A DNA stretch of 64,000 bases from Phaeodactylibacter sp. (GTDB taxonomy: Bacteria; Bacteroidota; Bacteroidia; Chitinophagales; Saprospiraceae), in assembly GCA_024103175.1 (NCBI GenBank), contig JAGFJE010000433.1, positions 19,874 through 83,873 of the forward strand. Reading direction: 5' to 3'. The notes below the pieces were generated by a model. The model was given only the letters and a program-made list of their open reading frames with translations. It did no database searches and was not told the DNA's origin. Each line of letters starts with the position of its first letter. Positions within the stretch are counted from its first letter, which is position 1. This document shows positions 33,469 to 41,419 of the stretch, piece by piece. Made by a program: the position numbers and the translations under genes.

Positions 33469-35370
33469 TTATCGCTTGCGTTTTTTCCGCTGTTGCGTTT
33501 CTTTTTGTTCCTGAATGCGTTGCTGTTCTTTCAGCGCGGCCTCCAGCCTTTGCTGAAATCCACCCTTTTTCTTGGGTTTCTTCCGATATTCTTCCAGCTC
33601 CCTTTCGATCTTTTCGTTGTCTATAATATAATTCTTGGTCACAATGGTCTGTGCAATATTGAAGAGGTTGCTGAAGAGCAGGTAGCACGTCAGCCCGGAA
33701 GCGAAGGTATTGAAGAAACCGAGGAACATGATCGGCATGATGTACTGCATGTACTTCATGGCCGGGTTGGCCGACATATCCATATGCCGGGTGTTGTAGT
33801 AGGTATAGATCAAAGTGGTAACGGCCCAGAGCAGGGTGAACAAGCTGATATGCGCCCCCATATTAAAGGGCAGTTCAAAGGGCAGGTTAAAAAACACGTC
33901 GTAAGAGGACAGGTCATCGGCCCAGAGGAAGCCGGCCTGCCGAAACTCGATGGAGGCCGGGAAGAAGCGATACAGCGCAAACCAGATCGGCATTTGCAGG
34001 ACCATGGGCATGCAGCCTCCCAAAGGGTTGACCCCAAATTCCCGGTACAGCTTCATGGTTTCCATCTGCTGCTGCTGGGGGTCATCCTTGAATTTGTCCT
34101 TCATGCCTTCAAGCCTCGGTTTCAGCGCGCCCATTTTGGACTGGGAGTACAGCATGCGGTACGTCAGCGGGTACAGCAAGAGCTTGACGATGAGGGTCAG
34201 GAAAAGGATGACTATTCCCTTACTTCCAATAAATGTGGACAGGAAGTTGAACAACGGGCGGATCACCCAGCGGTTGATCGTGCCGAAAATGCTCCATCCG
34301 AACGGAATGATGTCCTGAAGGCTGTTGTCATAACTGGCAAGGCGCTCAAACTCGTTCGGCCCGACGAAGAAGTCCATCGAAAAGGATTCGCTCTGATTGT
34401 GGTTATATGGCAGGCTGATCTCGGAGACCAGCAGTTTCAGGTCTTTGGCCTCTTCGGGCAGCATCTTGGTTTCCAGAACCGCCGAATTGAAGGCCTGTTC
34501 CGCGATCAGGGAGCTGTTGAAGAACTGGTTGGCGTTGGAAACCCACTTCACCCGTTGGTTCTGCACCTCTTCGACATCATCGGAAGTACAGGAACAATAG
34601 TCCGGGTCTTCTTCAACCGGCTTGAAGTACACGGTGGAATAGCGCCGCTCATACAGCGTATTCTTTTCCAGCTTACTCAGGTAGTTGACCCAGTTGAGCT
34701 TCAGTTCATCGGCATCCTGACGGATCAGCGTATTGAGGTTTTCGAAACGGAGGTCGTAATCGATGTTATAAGTGCCGTCGGCGATGCGGTATTCCTGTTC
34801 GAAGTATCCACCGTTATCGGCAGTGGCCCGGAAAGTGACAGACGTATCATCGGCTTTTACCACATCAAAATAAAGGCTGCCGGTATTGACGCCACCGGTG
34901 GGCAGGTTGGCGATGGGGAAGAAATATTCGAACTTGTTTTTCTCGTCTTCGAGCAGGGAAAGAGGCACTTTCTTCTCCTTACCATCTTCTCCTTCCACCA
35001 CTTTATAGTGTTTTTTCAGCAGTACCTCCTTGATCCGCCCTCCCTGGCTGGTGAAGGATACTTTGAAAAGCTCGTTTTCGAGCGCCACCTCCTGCGCCTC
35101 GCCCGATGCCGCTCCGGAAAAAGGCCCGAAAGCCGACTGCCGGCGCAAAAGTGCGAGAGAATCGTCTTTTGTTTCAACCACCTCGAGTTGAGCGGCGGTG
35201 TCCTTCTCCGCCTTCTGGAGGTTTTCCTGCAGTTGCTGGACGGTTTCTATCGAATCCTGGCGGCGTTGTTGCTCCTGGATCTCTTCTTCTGTCGGCTGCA
35301 TCATTTGTTGCCAGACGAGCAGCAGAATGAAAATGAGCGTTAAGCCAATTATTGTATTTCTATCCATCAA
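33469..35370 (-). CDS. yidC: Membrane protein insertase YidC
   Basis: 633 residues with the Bacteroidota form of YidC: an N-terminal anchor helix (NTIIGLTLIFILLLVWQQMM), a large periplasmic beta domain (about 80-360), and the five-helix insertase core with GIVILFLTLIVKLLLYPLTY and the conserved cytoplasmic NPLGGCMPMVLQMPIWFALY loop. The C-terminal tail is strongly basic (QQRKKRKR), as in homologues that bind ribosomes. It inserts inner-membrane proteins with or without SecYEG. DUF6438 follows in the same transcript. Confidence 0.96.
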   Translation of the reverse strand: MMDRNTIIGLTLIFILLLVWQQMMQPTEEEIQEQQRRQDSIETVQQLQENLQKAEKDTAAQLEVVETKDDSLALLRRQSAFGPFSGAASGEAQEVALENELFKVSFTSQGGRIKEVLLKKHYKVVEGEDGKEKKVPLSLLEDEKNKFEYFFPIANLPTGGVNTGSLYFDVVKADDTSVTFRATADNGGYFEQEYRIADGTYNIDYDLRFENLNTLIRQDADELKLNWVNYLSKLEKNTLYERRYSTVYFKPVEEDPDYCSCTSDDVEEVQNQRVKWVSNANQFFNSSLIAEQAFNSAVLETKMLPEEAKDLKLLVSEISLPYNHNQSESFSMDFFVGPNEFERLASYDNSLQDIIPFGWSIFGTINRWVIRPLFNFLSTFIGSKGIVILFLTLIVKLLLYPLTYRMLYSQSKMGALKPRLEGMKDKFKDDPQQQQMETMKLYREFGVNPLGGCMPMVLQMPIWFALYRFFPASIEFRQAGFLWADDLSSYDVFFNLPFELPFNMGAHISLFTLLWAVTTLIYTYYNTRHMDMSANPAMKYMQYIMPIMFLGFFNTFASGLTCYLLFSNLFNIAQTIVTKNYIIDNEKIERELEEYRKKPKKKGGFQQRLEAALKEQQRIQEQKETQQRKKRKR

Positions 35371-35591
35371 TTCAGCTTTAGGACTGAGGAAACAGGCTGA
35401 GATGACAGCCTTGGGCGAAAAATGCCACCCTGCGTTTCTATTCCTATTTTATTGTAAATCAACGCATTGCAAACAAGAAGAGCTAAAAAAACGCCCACTT
35501 GCTTCGCAAAGCACCGCAAAGGTACAATTTTGTGAGATGATACCGTAACCCGAATAGATGATAATTGTTCAGGCTTCGACGAAGAAGGGCT

Positions 35592-36827
35592 TTACCGGGA
35601 GGTAGCCTTCACCGGGACGCGCCCCGCACTTTCCACCCGCCCCGGATAGGCCTGCAGGCCGGCTTCCAGGCAATCCATAGCTTTTTGGAGGGCTTCTGAA
35701 TTGAGCACATAAGCGATCCTGACTTCATCTATCCCATGGCCCGGCGAAGCATAGAACCCCTCGCCCGGGGAAAGCATAACCGTAGCGCCGTTCAGGTCGA
35801 ACTCCTCCAGCATCCACCGGCAGAAGCGCTCGGCGCTGTCGATCGGGAATTTGGCAAAGCAGTAGAAAGCGCCGCCGGGGCAATAACTGACTACCCCGTC
35901 CATCCGGCTAAGCCGGCTGTAGACCACGTCCCGGCGCCGGGTATACTCTGTTTTCACTTCCTCCATATAGGTTTCTTCCATATCGAGCGTCGCTTCCGCC
36001 AGGATCTGCCCCAGGCCGGGAGGGCTAAGGCGTAGTTTGGCGTATCGCGTGGCCGCATCCAGGACCGCCCTGTTGCGGGTGACCAAAGAACCGACGCGAG
36101 CCCCGCAGGCGCTGTACCGCTTGGAGATGGAGTCCAGCATAATAACATGGTCTTCAACACCTTTGATGTTAAGCGCGGAGAAAAACTCGTTGCCATCGTA
36201 GCAGAACTCCCGGTATACCTCGTCGACGAACAGGAAGAGGTTGTAATTGCGGCACAGTTCCGCCAGGCCTTCGAGCGACTCCCGGGAATAGAAGCAACCG
36301 GTAGGGTTATTGGGGTTGGTAATGAAGATCCCCTTGGTGTCCGTAGTGACCCTTTTCTCAAAAGCGGCGGTATCCGGCAAGCTGAACCCGTCTTCGATGT
36401 GGCAGGTTACGGGCCGGATGCGTATGTCGGCGATCTGTGCGAACCCGTTATAATTGGCATAGAAGGGTTCCGGTACGATCACCTCATCTTTATGGTCAAG
36501 GCAGGACAGAAAAGCGAATTGAATGGCTTCCGAGGCCCCTGTGGTAACGATAATTTCATCTGCGCTGACCTCGATGCCGAACTTGCGGTAGTAAGCCGTC
36601 AGTTTTTTCCGGTAAGACGCCAGGCCGGTGGCGGGGCTGTATTCCAGCACTTTCATATTGGTGGCGCGGACCTGCTGCAGGGCGTAGGCAGGAGTTTCGA
36701 TATCAGGCTGGCCGATATTCAGGTGGTAAACGTGCCTGCCCGCTTCTTTGGCTTTATCGGCAAAGGGAATGAGTTTTCGGAATGGCGACATGGGCACATT
36801 TTCACCCCGCTTGGAAATCGAAGGCAT
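35592..36827 (-). CDS. PLP-dependent class I/II aminotransferase
   Basis: 411 residues. Fold type I motifs: LNIGQPDIETP, VTTGASEAIQFAF, ITNPNNPTGCFYS, FVDEVYREF, and the PLP lysine Lys236 in LDSISKRYSACGARVG. It transfers the amino group between an amino acid and a 2-oxo acid; sequence features fit an aspartate-aminotransferase-like enzyme but the substrate is not fixed. It stands alone on the minus strand with a 220-base gap to yidC. The last 20 residues (GRVESAGRVPVKATSR) look like an added tail. Confidence 0.88.
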   Translation of the reverse strand: MPSISKRGENVPMSPFRKLIPFADKAKEAGRHVYHLNIGQPDIETPAYALQQVRATNMKVLEYSPATGLASYRKKLTAYYRKFGIEVSADEIIVTTGASEAIQFAFLSCLDHKDEVIVPEPFYANYNGFAQIADIRIRPVTCHIEDGFSLPDTAAFEKRVTTDTKGIFITNPNNPTGCFYSRESLEGLAELCRNYNLFLFVDEVYREFCYDGNEFFSALNIKGVEDHVIMLDSISKRYSACGARVGSLVTRNRAVLDAATRYAKLRLSPPGLGQILAEATLDMEETYMEEVKTEYTRRRDVVYSRLSRMDGVVSYCPGGAFYCFAKFPIDSAERFCRWMLEEFDLNGATVMLSPGEGFYASPGHGIDEVRIAYVLNSEALQKAMDCLEAGLQAYPGRVESAGRVPVKATSR

Positions 36828-36929
36828 CGCTTGTCAGTTTACAGTTTACAGAAAATTGGGGCCAAAGATAGCCTAATTTCCAACGGCTGTAAAGCTTTGC
36901 CCGCGAAAGATTTTTCCATTTTCCGGGAT

Positions 36930-37739
36930 CTAACCCTGCTCCCCCAGCATAAATTCCAATGAAGAGAAGGCGCCATCCGGCGCTTTTTCCGATACTTTAA
37001 TGTTACTCATTCCCCGTTCTCCCCGGCTGCTGCTGAGCAGGATCTTCCCGTATTGGCGGTAGTCATCCCAGGGGGAAATAAAGCCCGGCTTCTCATCACC
37101 GGCTTTCGAAAAGTAGGCCCACTGGCGAACGAGGTAGCTATTCGTATCGACATAAACGTGGTATTTGTTTTCCGGGGTGTCGCCTACTTTTTCAAAGGTG
37201 AGCTGAAGCTTATAGGCAGCCTCGCCTGCCTGGGTAATTTCCTGCCCCAGGTATTTGAGTGTAACGCCGGAGTCTTTAAGTTTGAAAGGCATCACCAGCC
37301 AGTAGGAATCGTTGATCCAGATGCTTTTTGCAAGCCCCATACGGGCCTCAAGCGTGTCGGGGTTTTCCACAACCTGGCCTTTCTCCATGGCTTTGCCGGA
37401 AAGGTTGCGGATATTGACGATATAGATCGTGCTGTCGGCGGGGATCTCAATGCGGACATCGCCGGTAAATTTATCCCATAGCAAAGTACGTCGCCCGAAG
37501 AAAGTCCATTGCAGATAATGGGTGTTATTCCAGGCCCGGCGGCCTCCCATGGCCAGCATCGCCGAATCGGCAATGGAAATCGCACGTTCATCGGAAGCTG
37601 TGGCATTGAAGCCCCTGGCTGGAGGATTGGCTTCTACGACATCCGGCTCTTCCTCCTGGCCGGAGGCGCTTTCAGGCGGCGAAGGCTGACAGCCCCAGAG
37701 CGCTATAGCCAGCAACAACAATCCTATCGTTTTTTTCAT
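36930..37739 (-). CDS. Uncharacterised lipoprotein, LolA-like candidate
   Basis: About 269 residues from the ATG at 37739, chosen because it begins the lipoprotein signal MKKTIGLLLLAIALWGC; an ATG 24 bases upstream adds only eight residues. After a Pro/Glu-rich linker comes a domain with NTHYLQWTFFGRRTLLWDKF, FTGDVRIEIP, SYWLVMPFKLKDSG and YHVYVDTNSYLVRQWAYF. The strand pattern and the 'residue-rich measurement' order resemble LolA/LolB-type outer-membrane lipoproteins of Bacteroidota. I cannot assign a family with certainty. It stands between the aminotransferase and the HhH membrane protein. Confidence 0.6.
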   Translation of the reverse strand: MKKTIGLLLLAIALWGCQPSPPESASGQEEEPDVVEANPPARGFNATASDERAISIADSAMLAMGGRRAWNNTHYLQWTFFGRRTLLWDKFTGDVRIEIPADSTIYIVNIRNLSGKAMEKGQVVENPDTLEARMGLAKSIWINDSYWLVMPFKLKDSGVTLKYLGQEITQAGEAAYKLQLTFEKVGDTPENKYHVYVDTNSYLVRQWAYFSKAGDEKPGFISPWDDYRQYGKILLSSSRGERGMSNIKVSEKAPDGAFSSLEFMLGEQG

Positions 37740-37876
37740 GGTCACAGCTTTTGCACATTTCAAACTGCCTGTTCTGGCCTTCTGTTCAGGAGGGAGCCGC
37801 TTCCCATTCAGGGAAAAGCGGCTCCCCAGGTAAGGATGAAACAGAGCCCTGTTCAGGCCAGGAAGGGAATCAACTC

Positions 37877-37930
37877 AATCACCCAATTTTACCCGGCTGA
37901 GCCTCAGCGAAGACGGGCAACCCAATCAAC
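37877..37930. repeat. Copy of the palindromic dispersed repeat
   Basis: Contains CCAATTTTACCCGGCTGAGC followed by CTCAGCGAAGACGGGCAACC, the reverse complement of the unit at 18222-18313. It lies just after the stop of the HhH gene and before the start of the lipoprotein gene's upstream space, flanked by CAATCA runs. Confidence 0.85.
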
Positions 37931-37938
37931 CACTTCCT

Positions 37939-38637
37939 CTACTCCTTCCCTCCCTTAAGCTGGTCCTGCAGCTCTTTCAGCTCATCCCACTTACCTTCAT
38001 TGGCCAGGCCGGCTTGCCGGGGCCAGGTATTGGGGACGGCCAGGCGGTAGCGTTCGCCGGCGGCAGTCAGGATCTCCTGGAGCCGCTCGACAGAAGAAGC
38101 GGCTAGTTCTGCCCAGGTGGTAATGCCATCGGCATTCAACAACCCTTCGATCTTCGGCCCGATACCTTCCACGATCTTCAGGTCATCCTGTTTGATCTTG
38201 CCCAGAGGAGTGGCGAAAACCATACCGCCGAGCCCTTTGGACTTAGGCTTATCTTCATCTGTTTTTGCTCCTTTATCTTCGTCGCCTTCCGCGATACCCG
38301 ATCCCGATGCGGCTTCCTGCTCCGCTTTCAGCCGGTCGAACTTGCCCTGGATCACCGATTTATCCGCCTCACAGATCCGCAATTTCCGTTTGAGGTCTTC
38401 CCTCTCCTTGGTGGTTTCTTCATGCTGGTATTTCAGGCTCATGAAATCCTTCTCCATAGTGGTCAGATTGGATTTCAGGCGGGCATTCTCCTCTTCCAGT
38501 TCCCGCAGGCGTTTGCGGTTGCTGAACAACAGGGCGCCAAGCAGAAAGCCCAGCAGGAAGGCCAGAAGAGAGAGGATCAGCCACCACAGCCAACAAGGTT
38601 CCAAAGCAGCCAGCAATAAGGTGTTATCTGTATTCAT
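37939..38637 (-). CDS. Membrane protein with coiled coil and helix-hairpin-helix domain
   Basis: 232 residues. One N-terminal membrane helix (PCWLWWLILSLLAFLLGFLL) is followed by a coiled coil (RLRELEEENARLKSNLTTME and beyond, about 40-100) and a C-terminal HhH-type domain (DDLKIVEGIGPKIEGLLNAD, about 150-215) of the kind annotated as 'helix-hairpin-helix/predicted flap endonuclease-1-like'. Similar proteins occur beside OmpA genes in Bacteroidota. It lies 30 bases after the OmpA gene on the same strand. Function unknown. Confidence 0.75.
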   Translation of the reverse strand: MNTDNTLLLAALEPCWLWWLILSLLAFLLGFLLGALLFSNRKRLRELEEENARLKSNLTTMEKDFMSLKYQHEETTKEREDLKRKLRICEADKSVIQGKFDRLKAEQEAASGSGIAEGDEDKGAKTDEDKPKSKGLGGMVFATPLGKIKQDDLKIVEGIGPKIEGLLNADGITTWAELAASSVERLQEILTAAGERYRLAVPNTWPRQAGLANEGKWDELKELQDQLKGGKE

Positions 38638-38667
38638 GTCTTGGTCAGTTTTTTGTTTTGCAATGGA

Positions 38668-39522
38668 TTATTGTTCTTTGATCAGGCGAACCTCCACCCG
38701 GCGGTTCTCGTGCCGGCCTTCATCCGTATCATTGGAGGCAACGGGTTGGGATTCTCCTTTGGAAATGGTTTCCACCTGATCGGGAGCAACCCCACGGCGA
38801 ACCAGTATGCGCTTGATGGCCTGGGCGCGTTCCATACCGAGGCGCATATTGGCATCTTCCTCGCCGACATTATCGGTATGGCCGGTAAGGGCCACTTTTT
38901 CACCGGTTTGCTTCACGCGTTCGGCCAGCTTCTCCAGGTATTCATCCACTTTCGGGTCGTATTCTTTTTCCGTTGAACCGAAGGGGAAACGCATGATGAT
39001 CCGGTCGTCGAGCTCTTCCACGGTCTCAGCGACCTTTTCTTCCGGTTCAATCCAGTCAAATGCCGAGGCGGAGAAGGGGTTCTCCCGCATGCCTTCCGCA
39101 TCATCCATTGTCCGTGCGCGGATCCTTACCCGGCCGTCGGGCAGGGCGCCGCCGAACAGGGCGCGGATCTGTTCTGCCCGGGCAAAGCCCAGGTTGTCGA
39201 ACCCCTCCGGTTTGGGCTCGCCTTCAAAGTACATACCCGTGATTTCCAGGATGTTGTTGTCTTTCATGCCTGCCAGGACAACCTGCCGGAGGCTGTCGAA
39301 ATTTTCATTGGTGTAGGCCTTGGCATCCGACCACTTAAAATAGACCGGATACCGGGGAATGGCCGCCACCGCTGAATCCGTTGACGGGCTCACCGCTCCG
39401 GTGGTGGCTTCCCCCTGCTCTCCACAGGCAAAGCAGAGCTCATCCCTGCACCCGTTGTAGGTGAGCAGAAAATAGAGCAACCACACCACAAAAGCGATCA
39501 ATAGTCTTAAGGGTAGGGACAT
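38668..39522 (-). CDS. OmpA family protein
   Basis: 284 residues. A single N-terminal hydrophobic helix (LRLLIAFVVWLLYFLLTYNG) is followed by a linker and two related halves; the second (about 170-284) is an OmpA-like domain with VALTGHTDNVGEEDANMRLG, ERAQAIKRILVRRGV and ENRRVEVRLI, the peptidoglycan-binding pattern. The first half (GMKDNNILEITGMYFEGE, ARAEQIRALF) is a diverged copy of the same fold. It anchors the envelope to the wall. It is first in an operon with the HhH protein. Confidence 0.87.
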   Translation of the reverse strand: MSLPLRLLIAFVVWLLYFLLTYNGCRDELCFACGEQGEATTGAVSPSTDSAVAAIPRYPVYFKWSDAKAYTNENFDSLRQVVLAGMKDNNILEITGMYFEGEPKPEGFDNLGFARAEQIRALFGGALPDGRVRIRARTMDDAEGMRENPFSASAFDWIEPEEKVAETVEELDDRIIMRFPFGSTEKEYDPKVDEYLEKLAERVKQTGEKVALTGHTDNVGEEDANMRLGMERAQAIKRILVRRGVAPDQVETISKGESQPVASNDTDEGRHENRRVEVRLIKEQ

Positions 39523-39866
39523 ATTTCGTTTTGTTTTGGTGAATAATTTGGCTTATCGGAACATTTCCGGGCATAAAACGCTAAAGACAGCCCGTACTTA
39601 CCGTATAAAAATAAGGATTAAATCCGCAATCCAACAAAACATTTTCCAATAATTACAGGCGCCAAAAAAAAAAGGAGGCCGCATCTTTCCCCTTGCTTCA
39701 TCAAACTTTAGCTCCGTTCGTTCATTTATGTAAGTGTAGTTTCCGGCAAGAATGCGGAAAAATGGGCATCATCGGTTTTTGTGAAGAACAAAACCAGCTG
39801 TTTATCAGTATAATTTTACTTTTATTATTTTTGCAGGAATTTTGAAGTGCATAAACCATAATTACT
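39523..39866. promoter_or_regulatory. Divergent intergenic region with candidate -7 box for ffh
   Basis: 344 bases between the OmpA gene and ffh. TATTTTTG at 39826-39833 matches the Bacteroidota -7 box TAnnTTTG, 33 bases before the ffh start. No clear -33 TTG was found at the usual spacing. The remainder is AT-rich with a poly-A stretch near 39665 and shows no ORF or repeat. Confidence 0.4.
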
Positions 39867-41228
39867 ATGTTCGATAGTTTAAGCGAAAGGCTTGAAGGTG
39901 CATTCAAGACGCTGAAGGGAGAAAGCAAGCTTACCGATATTAATATTGCGCAATCGGTGAAGGAGATCCGCCGGGCGCTGGTCGGCGCGGATGTCAACTA
40001 CAAGATTGCCAAAGAATTTACCGATAAAGTCAAGGAGAAGGCCCTGGGGCAGGATAACGTCCTCAAGTCGGTCAAGCCCGGCCAACTGATGATCAAGATC
40101 GTCAACGACGAGCTGGTGGAGCTGATGGGAGGCACGGCCGCCGACATCAACCTCAAGGGCAAGCCCGCCGTCGTGCTCGTCGCCGGGTTACAAGGCTCCG
40201 GTAAAACCACTTTTTCCGGAAAGCTGGCTTACCACCTCAAAAATGAACGTAAAAAAAGCCCCCTGCTGGTGGCCTGCGACGTGTACCGCCCCGCGGCCAT
40301 CGACCAGCTGTCCGTCATTGGCGAGCAGGTGAAAGTGCCGGTCTACAAGGAAGCGGAGAACAAAAACCCGGTAGAGATCGCCCTCAAGGGTATCGCCCAC
40401 GCCCAGGCCCACAACCACGATGTGGTGATCGTGGACACTGCCGGCCGCCTTTCTATCGACGAGGAAATGATGGCCGAGATCGCCAACATCAAAGCGGCCA
40501 TCCAGCCCAATGAAACGCTCTTTGTCGTGGACTCCATGACCGGGCAGGACGCCGTCAATACCGCCGAGGCTTTCAATGAACGCATCGACTACGACGGGGT
40601 CGTGCTGACCAAACTGGACGGGGATACCCGCGGCGGCGCCGCCCTGTCGATCAAGTACCAGGTGGGCAAACCCATCAAGTTCGTCAGCATGGGGGAAAAG
40701 ATGAATACCCTGGATGTCTTCCACCCCGACCGCATGGCCAGCCGTATTCTCGGCATGGGCGACATCGTCTCCTTTGTGGAAATGGCAGAACGCCAGTTCG
40801 ACGAAGAGCAGGCCAAGAAACTGGAAAAGAAGATCAAGAAAAACAAATTTGACTTCAATGACTTCCTGGAGCAGATCGGCCAGATCCGCAAAATGGGCGA
40901 CATCAAGCACCTGATGAACATGATCCCGGGCATGAGTAAAATGACGAAAAACCTGGACATCGACAACAGCGCCTTCAATAAGGTAGAAGCCATCATCTTC
41001 TCCATGACCCCTCAGGAACGGGCCAACCCCGAACTCATGAATATGAGCCGTAAGCAGCGCATTGCCGACGGCTGTGGCCACAGCATTCACGAGGTCAACG
41101 CTTTCCTCAAGCAGTTTGACCAGATGCGCAAGATGATGCATAAGATGAGTAAAATGCCCGGTATGGGCATGGGCGGCAACGCTTCTGGTGGCGCCGCAAA
41201 GCGCAAAAGCCGCCGCCGTAGGCGGTAA
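39867..41228 (+). CDS. ffh: Signal recognition particle GTPase Ffh
   Basis: 453 residues. The N domain is followed by the G domain with GLQGSGKTTFSGKLA (P-loop, about 107-121), VACDVYRPAAIDQL, VIVDTAGRLSID and TKLDGDTRGGAALS. The methionine-rich M domain has the RNA-binding SRKQRIADGCGHSIHEVN segment and ends in MPGMGMGGNASGGAAKRKSR. It targets inner-membrane and exported proteins to the Sec translocon together with 4.5S RNA and FtsY. The tail is slightly longer and more basic than average. Confidence 0.97.
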   Translation: MFDSLSERLEGAFKTLKGESKLTDINIAQSVKEIRRALVGADVNYKIAKEFTDKVKEKALGQDNVLKSVKPGQLMIKIVNDELVELMGGTAADINLKGKPAVVLVAGLQGSGKTTFSGKLAYHLKNERKKSPLLVACDVYRPAAIDQLSVIGEQVKVPVYKEAENKNPVEIALKGIAHAQAHNHDVVIVDTAGRLSIDEEMMAEIANIKAAIQPNETLFVVDSMTGQDAVNTAEAFNERIDYDGVVLTKLDGDTRGGAALSIKYQVGKPIKFVSMGEKMNTLDVFHPDRMASRILGMGDIVSFVEMAERQFDEEQAKKLEKKIKKNKFDFNDFLEQIGQIRKMGDIKHLMNMIPGMSKMTKNLDIDNSAFNKVEAIIFSMTPQERANPELMNMSRKQRIADGCGHSIHEVNAFLKQFDQMRKMMHKMSKMPGMGMGGNASGGAAKRKSRRRRR

Positions 41229-41260
41229 GGAAACGTCCTCGGCGGAACAAATGGGCCGGA

Positions 41261-41351
41261 ACGCGGATGACGCGGATAAAGAAGGATTGGCGCGGGCCAG
41301 GCAATCGAGCTGTCGGCCCGGGCATGCCCGATCCCTTCGCGTCATCCGCGT
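41261..41351. repeat. Imperfect inverted repeat after ffh
   Basis: Arms ACGCGGATGACGCG (41261-41274) and CGCGTCATCCGCGT (41338-41351) are exact complements, with GGGCCGG/CCCGGGCC-like flanks extending the symmetry. It is a possible terminator-like structure or a palindromic repeat; there is no T-run. Confidence 0.6.
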
Positions 41352-41419
41352 TTTATTTCGCCCGGGCCATACCAGGGCCGGGGTGGCGGCGTTTTTTCAA
41401 ACAAACTTAAGCGACTGCA

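Noticed and set aside
33493..35343. A 616-codon frame on the plus strand opposite yidC
   Set aside because: YidC is unmistakable on the other strand, and the antisense product shows no fold or motif.
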